DNA of 64,000 nt from Cryptosporidium bovis (GCA_009768925.2 VHIT02000054.1:1-64000), one strand, 5' to 3'; positions 42,475-52,870 are shown, counted from the stretch's first letter. The notes: generated by a model not told the origin, from the sequence alone. Numbers and translations: made by a program.

Positions 42475-43203
42475 ATGTTGAATAATTTAATAAGACAAGC
42501 ACTGGAGTGTTGCAATTTAAGGGGGAGAATGAGTTATTTTGACGTAGATAACGAGTATACATTTCAAGATAATCACTATGGGATGGGTTACAATAACGGT
42601 TTAGGTGATATGAATTTTTCTAATTATTACTCATTCAAACCGAATAATTCAATAAGATACTTGACAAGTAATTTACATAGGAGATTCGGTACTGACCAGT
42701 TGTCTTTATTGCCTAAATTTGATGTAAATAAGTTAATGAATTCAAGTGATTTAAAAACATCAAATTTGAATATTGTTCGAGATGAATTTCAGATGGGAGT
42801 AGAGTTATATAAGTTTATGGTGATGTTAAATAGGGGATTTATGGTAAAGCAAATTGTTGATTTTGGATCCAATGATATAAGATATATTTCAATTTCGCTT
42901 TCAAATAATAAAAGTTTAATATTTGATAATTTTAGTGGAATTATTTTGGAGGTTCCTCTTAGATCAATAATAGATGTAATTCAAAGTGATATAACTGATG
43001 AAAACAAATCAAATATTGGCGAATTTTCTATTAAAAAGGGTTATGAGCCTATTAAAACAACAAATGATACACTTTTCATTGTGTCTATAGAAATAGGCAA
43101 CAATATAAAATCGATTAGTTTATGTTTCCATTCAAAAGAAGATTCACAGAGCTTTTGTGACAATATTAAAGGATTGATTAGATACTATAACTATGGATTT
43201 TAA
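42475..43203 (+). CDS. PH-fold protein, ISP-like
   Basis: 242 residues from ATG 42475; an in-frame GTG three bases earlier is not the likely start. The C-terminal 130 residues alternate strands and end in an amphipathic helix (DSQSFCDNIKGLIRYY), the layout of a PH fold as found in apicomplexan inner-membrane-complex sub-compartment proteins (ISPs). ISPs reach the membrane by N-terminal Gly/Cys acylation; here the first residues MLNNLIRQALECC carry a Cys pair but no Gly at position 2, so myristoylation is not expected unless an upstream exon was missed. Asn-rich middle part. Function in daughter-cell pellicle formation would be inferred from family only. Confidence 0.55.
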   Translation: MLNNLIRQALECCNLRGRMSYFDVDNEYTFQDNHYGMGYNNGLGDMNFSNYYSFKPNNSIRYLTSNLHRRFGTDQLSLLPKFDVNKLMNSSDLKTSNLNIVRDEFQMGVELYKFMVMLNRGFMVKQIVDFGSNDIRYISISLSNNKSLIFDNFSGIILEVPLRSIIDVIQSDITDENKSNIGEFSIKKGYEPIKTTNDTLFIVSIEIGNNIKSISLCFHSKEDSQSFCDNIKGLIRYYNYGF

Positions 43204-43360
43204 GTGGCATTGTATAAGTTTGCTCTCGTGATAATAACAAACTGGAAGCTAAACTTGAAATTAGGTGAATAAACATAAAAATAAAGACAAAAAACCGTGA
43301 AATTGACAAATAAAAATTAATTCTAGTTAATTTTATTATATTCCTATTTGTATTGTTATC

Positions 43361-44305
43361 CTAATTAACTCTTGAATTCTCAAATTTTCTTTTTAATACT
43401 CTGATCATGAAGACAAAAGAATTTCTTGCTTCTTCATCATTAAACATCAAACACAATGTTTTCTTATCTGGTAAGTGCAAAACGCAGGATAAACCTGGAA
43501 TTGGTGGATTTTTCTTGTTTATTTTTTTACACTCATTGAACTCTGGAGCGTCTGTTCCGAGGGCAATTTCTTTAATATCAGTTAAATGAACTTTTCTATC
43601 GCTATTGGATGCAACAGATGATATCTCAAAAAAGCCAGAATCAGTAAGTTTTACTATTCTAATGAATTTCTTTCCTGATTTAGAAACTTTAATAAGCTTT
43701 ATGCCTTCCTTATATTGTTTAACTACTTCTCTGTACCATTCAGTTAAATTTTGCAACATAAATTCACGTTGTAATGTATTGAACCTCTGTACATCCTTTT
43801 TATTTCTCTTTTGTGAATATTCTTCGTCAGAAGACGATGAAGAAGATGCCTCCTCCTCTTCCAGATTGTTACTGCCCATGAGCTGTTTACTTGGCTGCAG
43901 TTGATCATCATCCTTTTCATTCAAATAAGGTGTGTTTATCAACCCTTTTGCCTCCATCTCCTTTTCTGTTTTCGTCACATTCTCGAATTCCGAAACCAAA
44001 ACACCACCAATGTCTTTCGTTTGTTCAAGCTTTCCAACCATTTTGCACTCTTTTATTCTATTCTGGTTCCAATTACCCCATGCCTCATCATCCGATGGAT
44101 CCTGCTCACCCAATACTTGACCGTGCATATCCAATGCTATTTTTATCTTATTTCTATCTGGCATAGCCGCAAATTTCCACTTTAATTTAAACACCGAGTT
44201 TCTTGCATCAGCTCTCGATGTTGCACCGCCTCCTACATAGTGTACTGCATGATCATCCATTTGAGCTCTCACTTTTTGAAGCCTAGTTACTAATTCTCCC
44301 GTCAT
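43361..44305 (-). CDS. PH-fold protein, ISP-like, second copy type
   Basis: 314 residues. The C-terminal part (about 185-310) reads as a PH-like domain: KVSKSGKKFIRIVKLTDSGF, IKEIALGT, LSCVLHLPDKKTLCLMF, then the closing helix EEARNSFVFMIRVLKRKF. The N-terminal half (RADARNSVFKLKWKFAAMPD) also looks like a strand-rich domain and ends in an acidic Ser-rich linker. It is not close to the gene at 42475 in sequence but has the same overall design. Directly before the ATG is TTTTTTTCAG on the coding strand, a good splice acceptor, so the 5' UTR or a short first coding exon may be spliced. Name uncertain. Confidence 0.6.
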   Translation of the reverse strand: MTGELVTRLQKVRAQMDDHAVHYVGGGATSRADARNSVFKLKWKFAAMPDRNKIKIALDMHGQVLGEQDPSDDEAWGNWNQNRIKECKMVGKLEQTKDIGGVLVSEFENVTKTEKEMEAKGLINTPYLNEKDDDQLQPSKQLMGSNNLEEEEASSSSSSDEEYSQKRNKKDVQRFNTLQREFMLQNLTEWYREVVKQYKEGIKLIKVSKSGKKFIRIVKLTDSGFFEISSVASNSDRKVHLTDIKEIALGTDAPEFNECKKINKKNPPIPGLSCVLHLPDKKTLCLMFNDEEARNSFVFMIRVLKRKFENSRVN

Positions 44306-44960
44306 TCTGAAAAAAAGCAGGTTAAAACTCGGCTAAAGTTATCTCAGGGCAATGTAAAGATTATAACTGTATCTTTGTCAGTGCACTCTTAACTCCTAAA
44401 TTTAATATTTATTAACTTATTTAACAAACCTAATATTTAATGTGTTTCTATCTTTTTTCTTGTATACAAATGCACTTCACTCTCTCGGAAAAGATCAAAC
44501 ACTATTCAAATTATATCTGTAGTTACAGTACGTATTTCTCACACTTATATTTATTCCTATCTAATTTACACTTACTTTTTGATTATTTCCCTTTACATGC
44601 TTTTCAAGTATCCAGACATTATGCATATGTACAACACAGAGATGGCGCCTCAAGGCGGGAATTGGCGTTTTTAGATTTAGGAATATACTAACGGTAACAT
44701 TGAAAAACGAAGCTTGTATTTTATCATTTTTATTGTTTTTGAAATGGAGGCGTGATTACAAACACTTAATAATTCCGTGGTGTTTTTTTGGACAATTTGT
44801 GGCTTCGCCAAGTACTGAGTAGTTATATTTTGGGAGTGTATCTTTTGGTTCTATTCCGTTTTAAGAGATAGTGAATTTTACGGTAACGTTAATAGACACA
44901 CACAAAAATAAGCACATTTGAAGTATTGGAGCACGAAAACCACATGATGGGCAGTTAACA
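44306..44960. promoter_or_regulatory. Divergent promoter region of the PH-like gene and ZIM17
   Basis: 655 bases. TGGCGCCT at 44643-44650 is followed at once by AAGGCGGGAATTGGCG, a cluster of E2F-type half-sites about 320 bases from either start. A GTAAGT on the minus strand near 44570 could be the donor of a 5' intron of the PH-like gene. Confidence 0.45.
44643..44667. promoter_or_regulatory. E2F-type site cluster
   Basis: TGGCGCCT, then GGCGGGA and TTGGCG within 25 bases, in an otherwise AT-rich divergent promoter. Confidence 0.45.
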
Positions 44961-45422
44961 ATGGGAATTATTAAGTTTTGGTATAATATAGCGTTTAGAG
45001 GGAGTTATTTGCTTAACGGTCCATATAATCTCTGTTTTGGGTTTGCTTCTCTAAGAAAAGTAAGCGTTTTTAAAAAGTACCCGTTTTTATCGCAATTTTT
45101 GAAGAAACGAGTTAAATTTTGGAGCCATGATTTTTGTATCAAGGAAAAAGCATTGAATGAAAAAAAAGCTGGAAGCTCTATTAGTAGTGAAAAAAACAAC
45201 AAATACAAGAAAGTATTAACTTTAGATCGTGTTGAAGGTACTGTTGAGCATGGAGAAGATGGCTTGTATGTTTTTAGTTGCGAATGTAACATATGCAAAA
45301 ATCGTATTTTGAAAAAGTTTAGCAAAAAGGCATACAATGAGGGAGTGGTAATAATTAGATGTGACAAATGCAAGAATCTTCATCTTATTTCAGACAGACT
45401 TGGTTGGTTTACGGACTGCTAA
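44961..45422 (+). CDS. ZIM17: DNL-type zinc finger protein ZIM17/HEP
   Basis: 153 residues. The C-terminal half is the DNL zinc finger: CNICKNR, RILKKFSKKAYNEGVVIIRC, DKCKNLHLISDRLGWF. Two CxxC pairs bind zinc, and K(N)xHLI(A/S)D-LGWF is the family signature. ZIM17/HEP keeps the mitochondrial Hsp70 soluble and active in protein import and iron-sulphur cluster work. The basic, hydrophobic N-terminus (GIIKFWYNIAFRGSYLLNG) could serve as a mitochondrial or mitosome targeting sequence. Single exon. Confidence 0.92.
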   Translation: MGIIKFWYNIAFRGSYLLNGPYNLCFGFASLRKVSVFKKYPFLSQFLKKRVKFWSHDFCIKEKALNEKKAGSSISSEKNNKYKKVLTLDRVEGTVEHGEDGLYVFSCECNICKNRILKKFSKKAYNEGVVIIRCDKCKNLHLISDRLGWFTDC

Positions 45423-45652
45423 AATTAGAACGAAAATCCTGATGTGCGGATGACGTTTGAAGGAAAATATTAGAAGCAATAAATAGAATATTGTAACGGC
45501 TACTTGTTTGAAAAGACAGAGGGGAGGTATTGGAGAGGCGGATTTACAAAAAAAACAAAAATAGAGATTAAATAACATATAATTTTGTGTATTATCATGA
45601 AGAGGAAAAGAAAATACAAAATTATATGATTAATATCCTTGTCCCTGTATAC

Positions 45653-46933
45653 CTAGAAAACCACATCCTTTCTTAACTTGTGTTTAACTGCACTGCATAT
45701 ATTATCAACATACAACATTACCTTTAAAGTGTTGTTGTTACACATTAATATAGACTTTGAGTAGTTAAATATAGGATTACAAAGGGAACAATTATGATAC
45801 TCCTTTATAAAGTCTCTTAAATTTGAGTATAATAGTATACAAGAGTCGTAGGTTATTCTTACGGACACATTACTCACATGAGCATTTAGTTTATCCAGGT
45901 TGTCTATAATGTTATTTGTACTCTTAAGTTTAAAGAAAAATATTAATTCGTCGACATTCAAAGACGCTTTAAAACAAATTGGTGCATAACTGCTATTAAA
46001 TTTAATGCCTTTGCATTCTCCGGGGTTTTGCATGCTTTTCCACTTAGTCGGAAGGTTTTTTGAAGCAGTTCTCTCAACTTCTTCAACAGTTTGTATGATT
46101 CCAAACTCACTTTTTTTGTTGTTTGCTATAAAACATAACTCTGAGTTGTTTTTATCTTGTTCAAAAGACTTTTGTTTGCTTGAAATTAATTCATCGTAAG
46201 ACTTGTAACAGGTTAAACTAAGATTGTGTTTAAAGTTAATCTTGCTTCCAGAATTTGCATTGCCTCTAGCAAACTCAATGTCTATTATTTTAACATTGTC
46301 TTTGCAAAAACCAATGCTATTAACATTGCCATATTTTGGGATAATTTTCAATAATTTGCATTTTTTCAATATTGTGTCCAAAACTTGAGTCTCGTTTTTA
46401 TTTATACTCACCTGATTTCTCAATTTCAATAAAACTCTATCATGAATGATAGAAACCATATAATGCTTAAACATTTCATCTTTTCTTATTTTCTCCAATA
46501 CAACATTGTGTAACACTGCTTCCACTACGAGTGTATTTATATTGTCCTTTTTAGTAAAACCTTTGCCACAAAAATCGTCAAAGCTCACTGTTAATTCAGC
46601 TCTGTTAAGTTCGTCCAAGCTATTTACCTCCCTATAGTTATTTTCTCCTATTTTTATTTGTGGCTTCAACATATCATCTGTAAAGCCTATTTTAGTATTT
46701 AATTTATATATACCAAGATTTGTTATATTTTTTACATTTGGAGATGAGATATCAATATATACAAAGTCAGAGCTCACCTCATATTTAAGTTCAACATCCA
46801 GCACCTTAAGTTCGTTACTTTTTTTAAACTCCTCCTGGGCAAGTTTCAAGTAGAGGTCCGGATTGTTTAACATTAAGCTATTTAAAGATTCTATGATTTC
46901 AACTATCTCACCACTTCCTAGTTCTCCACTCAT
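45653..46933 (-). CDS. PIH1-domain protein, R2TP-type adaptor
   Basis: 426 residues. The first 190 fit the PIH1 pattern: SDFVYIDISSP (VFINI strand), KIGFTDDMLKPQ, a region NTLVVEAVLHN in place of the conserved DVV strand, and MFKHYMVSIIHDRVLLK as the closing helix. The C-terminal half contains strand-rich segments (YAPICFKASLNVDELIFFF; VSVRITYDSCILLYSN) like the CS domain of PIH1D1. PIH1 proteins link Hsp90 and RUVBL1/2 to clients such as box C/D snoRNPs, which fits the BCD1 gene in this window. Sequence is divergent; moderate confidence. Confidence 0.55.
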   Translation of the reverse strand: MSGELGSGEIVEIIESLNSLMLNNPDLYLKLAQEEFKKSNELKVLDVELKYEVSSDFVYIDISSPNVKNITNLGIYKLNTKIGFTDDMLKPQIKIGENNYREVNSLDELNRAELTVSFDDFCGKGFTKKDNINTLVVEAVLHNVVLEKIRKDEMFKHYMVSIIHDRVLLKLRNQVSINKNETQVLDTILKKCKLLKIIPKYGNVNSIGFCKDNVKIIDIEFARGNANSGSKINFKHNLSLTCYKSYDELISSKQKSFEQDKNNSELCFIANNKKSEFGIIQTVEEVERTASKNLPTKWKSMQNPGECKGIKFNSSYAPICFKASLNVDELIFFFKLKSTNNIIDNLDKLNAHVSNVSVRITYDSCILLYSNLRDFIKEYHNCSLCNPIFNYSKSILMCNNNTLKVMLYVDNICSAVKHKLRKDVVF

Positions 46934-47404
46934 CTTATTTCTTCGTTTTGCTTTAACTTAAGGGACAGAAACAATTATTTGTGTTTATTTTTTCCTACTT
47001 TTAAAAAGTTCATTTACAAAAAAAATACTTTCTACCACTTTATTTTTACAATATGTTTACATATATCGGTACTGTCATGCCGGTACTAATTTTTTATTGA
47101 AAAAAAAATGAAATATAATTTGTATGCCGGTACCTTTTTTTTACCATTATAAGTTGGTTTTTCATGGTCATCAATAATATATTGTAATATTATATTTAAT
47201 ATATAAAATAAGAGAGTATTTGATGTAATTCTATATACGTATTTTTTGTTTGAACTTTAAGTACATATATCTGCAGGTATTTATGAATACCCACATATAC
47301 CATCATTCTTGGTATTTGTACAGTAATTCTTTATTAGAGAGAAACAGTAAGGAAAGATTTGTGAAAACTTTGGAGAATAAATCGGACATATGTAGCAGTC
47401 AAGG
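46934..47404. promoter_or_regulatory. Divergent promoter region with three CGGTAC sites
   Basis: 471 AT-rich bases between the PIH1 gene and the DCAF7-like gene. CGGTAC occurs at 47067-47072, 47081-47086 (as GCCGGTAC) and 47127-47132 (as GCCGGTACC), standing out sharply from the surroundings. No RNA gene seen. Confidence 0.5.
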
Positions 47405-48676
47405 ATGATTTCATATGTGAAAGAAGAGGCTTACACCAAGACACCATATATAGGTTACAATATAGAATCATTAAAATACCCAAGTAGAGATGAAAACAAA
47501 ACATACGTGGCATTAACAAGTTTTGGTGTAGAGAACAATTATGTTGAAGTGCTGACTTACAATGGTGAAAACAATGAGTTCGAGATAGGATACCTTTATA
47601 ATCACATATTTAGTCCGGTAGGAGGCGTGCATTGGATGCCTGCAAAAGATGTTGGTCTGGAAGAGAATATACTTGGAACAGGAAGTGACAGTATAAAATT
47701 GTTTAAGGAGGGAAATATGATATGCGATTTGAGATTAAATGATACAGAACAAAACAATATGAGAATTGAGAGTGTTTACAATACATATTTTACTAAGGTA
47801 ACGAGCTTTTCGTTCTCAAATTACACAAGTGAGGATTTAATATCTACAACAATAGATGGAAGATGTATTTTATGGGATTTGGAGAGACCAGATAAAGGAA
47901 AAGAGCTTGGGAACATTAATATTTTCAATTATAACAAGAGTAAGTTGAATGATGATGTGTATTCTAAATTTGGGAATAAGATCATAGCTAATATACCAGC
48001 AAAAGCGAATAAAAGCGGATTCACAATAATGGATTCTTGTTTTGGAAATTCTAGAAATAATATTTTACTTGGAATGAGCAATGGTCTGGCCGTTTCTCTC
48101 GACTTGAGATCTCCTTTTAAACAGATTAATTCCATATTAATCGACTGTATGCATGGTTGGAGCCATGCCGTTTCAGGTAATGCTGACTATGATGGGAACC
48201 TTAATCTGTCTCCTGTTAAAATTTGCAATATTGAAAACACAAACTACTTTTCAAGAGCAATTTTGTCCACTGGAGAGGTGGAAATATTTGACATAAGGAA
48301 AACTTGTGCTCCGCTTTATAAAATAAATGAGAATTTTAATGTGCAAGAAAATACTAAAACTATAAATAATAGTGGTGACTCCATTGTATCTATTGAAAAT
48401 AGTTGTTCTGGTGAATTAATAGTCTCTCGGAAAAACGGCAAAGTTAATAAGTTTAGTTCTATTGGAGGAAATAATCGAATTCAAATGCCAAATTCTTTTG
48501 ATTTAGGTAAGAGGCTATACGGATTTTCAAGTATCAATTTAAGTTGTAGTTCAAAATATCGTGGATTTATGGGAATTTCTAGTATTTTCACAGACGGTCA
48601 ACCCGGTATTGTTGTCTCATCGTATATTGGAGGAGTAGTACTAACTGGAGCTGACACTGGGACAATAGTCGAGTAG
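47405..48676 (+). CDS. WD40 protein, DCAF7/WDR68-like
   Basis: 423 residues. The N-terminal order follows DCAF7: ALTSFGVENNYVEVLTYN (the GSF...NKVQ strand), NHIFSPVGGVHWMPAKDVG (F-HPYP-K-WIPD), NILGTGSDSIKLFKEG (LLAT-GD-LRLW), then VTSFSFSNYTSEDLISTTID and GRCILWDLE (LTSFDWN...TSSID-TC-IWD). Later blades are degenerate, with Asn-rich inserts, and only SLDLRSPFKQI and VEIFDIRKT are clear. DCAF7 is a scaffold for DYRK kinases and CUL4 ligases. Another WD40 family is possible, but the early blades agree well. Confidence 0.65.
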   Translation: MISYVKEEAYTKTPYIGYNIESLKYPSRDENKTYVALTSFGVENNYVEVLTYNGENNEFEIGYLYNHIFSPVGGVHWMPAKDVGLEENILGTGSDSIKLFKEGNMICDLRLNDTEQNNMRIESVYNTYFTKVTSFSFSNYTSEDLISTTIDGRCILWDLERPDKGKELGNINIFNYNKSKLNDDVYSKFGNKIIANIPAKANKSGFTIMDSCFGNSRNNILLGMSNGLAVSLDLRSPFKQINSILIDCMHGWSHAVSGNADYDGNLNLSPVKICNIENTNYFSRAILSTGEVEIFDIRKTCAPLYKINENFNVQENTKTINNSGDSIVSIENSCSGELIVSRKNGKVNKFSSIGGNNRIQMPNSFDLGKRLYGFSSINLSCSSKYRGFMGISSIFTDGQPGIVVSSYIGGVVLTGADTGTIVE

Positions 48677-48945
48677 TAATAGCACAAAATAGTAGGGGTC
48701 AGATTAGGGAACAATATCAAAACAATAACAGGAGAAAATCTCTCGGGATGTGAATATTACAATATCTATGAAACAGGAATTAGAAATTTTCAAATCTAAT
48801 TAATATGCCTCTAACAATATAGTGCCGTCTATTTTGAACACAAATGCTTGCATAGAAAATAATAATAATAGTTGTATATAATAAATGACAATAAAATAAT
48901 AAGGAAAGATACAACATAAAAAAGTAGTGATTACCTTTGTTTTGA

Positions 48946-49947
48946 CTAGTCTTTCTTAGCCTTGTTCAAGTCAATTTCCCTTTCATTTTCATTATTTACT
49001 AAATTTGACATATCAACACTATCTTGGTGAGAATCAAGAAGAATATTGCTTTTACAATCGGGGATTTGCAGTTCATCTATTTCATCTAGCTGTGATTTTT
49101 TCAAATCTTCGTTTTCGATTTCACCCTCAAGTTGGTCTTTAGGATTAAATACATTTCTAATTACTTTATACAACCAATAAGCGTTCATTAGGTTGAACAA
49201 CAGACCTAGTGGGAAGAATAGTACAACCCTTACTTTTGATCTAGTTGTAGGTGAGTACAAAAAGGCCTTATACATTCCATAATTAAGACCATAAGGAAGA
49301 ATAACGTTTCTTGTAACAAAGAACACAAGCAGAAACAGAAGACTTACGATTTTGCAAGAAATTGAACTTGTATCACCAATAATATGATAACAATATCTTA
49401 TACTTAATAGTATAGTCGAAGATTCTGTTAACATTCCAAAAGAAAGCAATTCAATTAACGGCTGTTCTGGAACTAAAAATGAAAATGCTATTGAAAGTAG
49501 AGATACAAATCCATGGAAGAACCAAACATGTGAGTCATTTTTTTGATTCCACTCTCTCAATATTATTGTTAAGTCCCATAAAAAATAACCCATAGAAAAA
49601 GAAGCAGCTACGAGCCAAAAGTACGGTTTAGAACTATAAGGATCTTGACGAACTTCCGGAGTTAGTAGTATTAATATAGAAAACAAACTTGAGAAAAACG
49701 AGTGTATAAATGAAATACCTCTTATTCTTAAATTCCAAATTTTTATTTCCTTGCACTTGTTTTTTATCCTAGTTAGTATCTGATTTCTAACCCTTCTTGT
49801 TGTAAATCTAACAAGTACATATTCAGTTTTGACTCTTTCCAAGTATATAAAAAATAAACAACTAAGTATTGTTAGAATAAATACTTGATATATAGAGAAG
49901 TCAAATCCCCTAATTTCATTGTTTCTTCTTATTGTTTCAAAGTCCAT
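48946..49947 (-). CDS. TLC-domain membrane protein (TLCD4/TMEM56-like)
   Basis: 333 residues with about six to seven membrane segments. TLC signatures are visible: ISFIHSFFSSLFSI, MGYFLWDLTIIL, HVWFFHGFVSLL (HH-type position of the family), ELLSFGMLTESSTILLSIRY, and NAYWLYKVIRNV as the last helix before an acidic cytosolic tail. TLC proteins sense, move or make lipids (ceramide synthase, TRAM, TLCD). No ceramide-synthase homeobox or Lag1 motif with a full HH pair is seen, so the TLCD4 type is favoured. Single exon. Confidence 0.75.
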   Translation of the reverse strand: MDFETIRRNNEIRGFDFSIYQVFILTILSCLFFIYLERVKTEYVLVRFTTRRVRNQILTRIKNKCKEIKIWNLRIRGISFIHSFFSSLFSILILLTPEVRQDPYSSKPYFWLVAASFSMGYFLWDLTIILREWNQKNDSHVWFFHGFVSLLSIAFSFLVPEQPLIELLSFGMLTESSTILLSIRYCYHIIGDTSSISCKIVSLLFLLVFFVTRNVILPYGLNYGMYKAFLYSPTTRSKVRVVLFFPLGLLFNLMNAYWLYKVIRNVFNPKDQLEGEIENEDLKKSQLDEIDELQIPDCKSNILLDSHQDSVDMSNLVNNENEREIDLNKAKKD

Positions 49948-50734
49948 TTATAACTAATCTATTAAAAATATTTAATTTTTAAAGTGTTTGTTTTTAAATA
50001 TTTCTCCTTTATGTTTATATATATAATTTGTTTTCACTGTTACTCCTTATTTCCTATGTGCCTGTATTTTTCTGAGATGAATAATGCCAAGCAACCCTTG
50101 TTTAGATCAGGAATTCACTGTTTAATCTTTTATTGTCAGTATTAGTACCTCAATTCCAGTTTTATTGAACTAGGTTTTGAAATAAATTCATACGCACTTT
50201 AACTATTTGACAACTTATCACATTAGTAGTACTACAATGAAATATTATGCAATATTCTCAAGAACAAGGCCGGGAAAATGTTCCAATAACAAGTACTTGT
50301 ATAACTTATATCAATACCTACTTTTCTGGTCCCACTAATTATTCTTTTCACACTATATTCTCCACCACAACCTATTTATCACTTATTTTTTTCAAGATTA
50401 TATTGCTTTTAGGCGGCAAAATTCCAAACTAAAAAAAGGCCGTGTGAAACTAAAAGCATCATCTAAATACTTTACCTGATTTGATTAGAAAAGTAAAAAC
50501 AAAAAGGGAATCATGTAAAAGTACCAAAACATGTATTCAAACTATGTAGATTTATAAAAGTTTATGCATAATCAGACCCCTGAAGGCATTGTACTGCAAG
50601 TTGATTTAAAAGACAGAGACATGTTTTTGAATGCTAGGAACATTTTTGTATTTGGGAATGTAGGCATACATATAAAATAGTGAAAAATAGAGTTAGAGTA
50701 AATGAGAAAAATGTGAATATCGTTTATTTAATGA
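49948..50734. other. Intergenic region upstream of the TLC gene
   Basis: 787 AT-rich bases holding the TLC promoter (minus) and the 3' flank of SLY1. AGGCGGCAAAATTCC at 50413 on resembles the GCGGCAAA seen at 12270 and GGCGGCAAA at 54381. I see no coding or RNA gene. Confidence 0.4.
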
Positions 50735-52870
50735 TTAGCTAGATATTATCTCAAGTTCTTTGATAAATTCACTTGGGTTGACAAACTCGGTGCAACCATA
50801 TATAATGTTCTTTTGCGTTCTCTTGGCATAATTTAGGACATCGTGTGCTTCCACAAAGTTTCCGCCTCCAATCAAAAATACGATTCCCTGTCTTGGGTTA
50901 ACTTTGATTCTCGGAACCTTGCTGGTATCTTGGTCGTGTAGACAAGGTTGTTTAGGATCAAAATAAAGATAATCATCATAATTTGAATTTGAAGATAGCT
51001 GAGTACTATTTGCAATGTTAGAAGCCGAAAAATACGGTTTTTTTTCCATTATATTCTCTACAATAGATGTTATCTTAAGAGTCTTATTAATGGGAAGCAA
51101 TGCTCTTACACCCTGAAGTATGTTCTTTCCAGCCATATCAAAGACCTTCCCACCAACGTTTTTTGCTATTGAAGTTATTCCAGACTTGCTTGCTTCTTGA
51201 AAAGAGTTAGGATCTTGAGAATTATTGTAATTTGAATTCAATCCGGGACCAAAACCATGACTGGCTCCGTTATTTGCGCTGATATTGTTATTACTGCTCA
51301 AGATATTATTTGTATTGTTAATTGATTCTAAAGTTGAGCTGTTATTGCTAATATTACCACTGAAAGCTGATACATTTACTGCTGAATTTTTTGATTGAAT
51401 GTTTGAAACATAAATATATTTTATTATATTGACATAATCCACGTTACCATCAAAGTATTTAACAAGTGAATCAATGTTTTGATTGCTTATGTTATTACTG
51501 TGTCTTTCGTGTGTTAGTAAAGACAAAACCACTCTTAGTTTATCCAATGTTAGAAATGTTTTGTCCGTATTGGAATTAAATAAATTGTCTATTTCATTTA
51601 TACAGCCAGATACAGTTGGTATATTGTCAAAAGACTCTTCTATCTCGAACAATTTGTCAAGTTCTCTCTTTTTAATCTCGTCAACAAGTCTTGTTGCAAT
51701 ATTTGTATGTGTGTCTATGCTTCTCTTTTTTTCAGTCATCTCTGGAATTGAGTTGATAGCAACAACTAAATTGTTGGCCATCTGAGTTGAATCTTCATTA
51801 CTATAGTTCAACTCGGACAATTTCTTGTTATACTCACTTAATAATTCACTCACTGAATTCGCAACCTGAGTGAAATGCTCACCTGAATGTTTAATCCAAA
51901 ATTCATCATTAGAATCCAAATCAAACACTTTTTTACTGTTATTCTGGTCATCTACAGTTATTCTATTCAATTTTAAATTGTATATATCGTGTATTAACCC
52001 TTGGTATATCCATGTGTGATTTATCATAGAAGACAGATCTATATTTCTGTCTAACAATATTAAAACTGGTCTGTTATTGCTATTCATATCGAATGCATTT
52101 GAATTAGATGTCTTTTTCAACAAATCCCTTAGTCTTTTGTCCAGTTCTCTTGCTATCATCTGACTTGGGGAATATTGATTACTAGAACACCTAATTATCG
52201 GTATTACACCTAAACTAGAGAAAACACATATTAAACCGATAACTATATTGTCCATTATTTGTTGTATCTTGTCGTCACCAGTTTTTGAATTATAAAATTC
52301 AGAGTAGACTTTATCCATACCCAAACTAAATTGGTATGGAGATAGGGAAACAAAGTCCAAATATCTGTCTATCACCTTTGTTATTCTATTAGCATTACCT
52401 GTTTCTAATGCCTTCTTTGCAAAATACTCTAATAATTTATCAGAACATGGACTCAAAAAATTTATATAGTAGCTTTCATAGAACAGATTTTTTAAATCAT
52501 CACATAACTTATCTATATTCTCCTCAGTGGGCTTTATAAAGTATAAACCTGGTACTTCAGGTATTGGACTTTTTTGCGTATTTATTTGTATATGTAATGT
52601 TACACCGTGGTGACGTAAACTACCTACTTTCATTAACGGCGAAAGTATTGTTTGACCTGTTCGATCGTATATCAATACTTTCCATATGTGTGGACCTTCT
52701 AATATCCATACATTGTTCTTGTTGTTGCCATAACCTACATTACCTCCTACTCCAGCTCCTCCATTTCCGTTCATACCACCTCCAACGCCAGAACCTGACC
52801 CCAATTGCTGAGACAAGTTTAGCATGTTTCCCACGGCTGCTTTCTGCGATTCCTGTATGTTTAAATCCAT
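50735..52870 (-). CDS. SLY1: SLY1, Sec1/Munc18 protein of ER-Golgi fusion
   Basis: 711 residues. SM proteins clasp SNARE bundles; SLY1 serves syntaxin-5/Sed5. Seen: VWKVLIYDRTGQTILSPL near residue 55; GVTLHIQINTQKSPIPEVPG and LYFIKPTEENIDKLCDDL, closely matching SLY1 (R-PIPDVPA-YF--PT-EN); NRPVLILLDRNIDLSSMINH, the DR-DL of the family; and near the C-terminus GIVFLIGGGNFVEAHDVLNY with IIYGCTEFVNPSEFIKEL, the SLY1 closing motif. A Gly/Asn-rich N-terminus and an Asn/Ser-rich insert near 500-555 are lineage features. A TGGCGCCA lies 422 bases upstream. Confidence 0.92.
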   Translation of the reverse strand: MDLNIQESQKAAVGNMLNLSQQLGSGSGVGGGMNGNGGAGVGGNVGYGNNKNNVWILEGPHIWKVLIYDRTGQTILSPLMKVGSLRHHGVTLHIQINTQKSPIPEVPGLYFIKPTEENIDKLCDDLKNLFYESYYINFLSPCSDKLLEYFAKKALETGNANRITKVIDRYLDFVSLSPYQFSLGMDKVYSEFYNSKTGDDKIQQIMDNIVIGLICVFSSLGVIPIIRCSSNQYSPSQMIARELDKRLRDLLKKTSNSNAFDMNSNNRPVLILLDRNIDLSSMINHTWIYQGLIHDIYNLKLNRITVDDQNNSKKVFDLDSNDEFWIKHSGEHFTQVANSVSELLSEYNKKLSELNYSNEDSTQMANNLVVAINSIPEMTEKKRSIDTHTNIATRLVDEIKKRELDKLFEIEESFDNIPTVSGCINEIDNLFNSNTDKTFLTLDKLRVVLSLLTHERHSNNISNQNIDSLVKYFDGNVDYVNIIKYIYVSNIQSKNSAVNVSAFSGNISNNSSTLESINNTNNILSSNNNISANNGASHGFGPGLNSNYNNSQDPNSFQEASKSGITSIAKNVGGKVFDMAGKNILQGVRALLPINKTLKITSIVENIMEKKPYFSASNIANSTQLSSNSNYDDYLYFDPKQPCLHDQDTSKVPRIKVNPRQGIVFLIGGGNFVEAHDVLNYAKRTQKNIIYGCTEFVNPSEFIKELEIISS

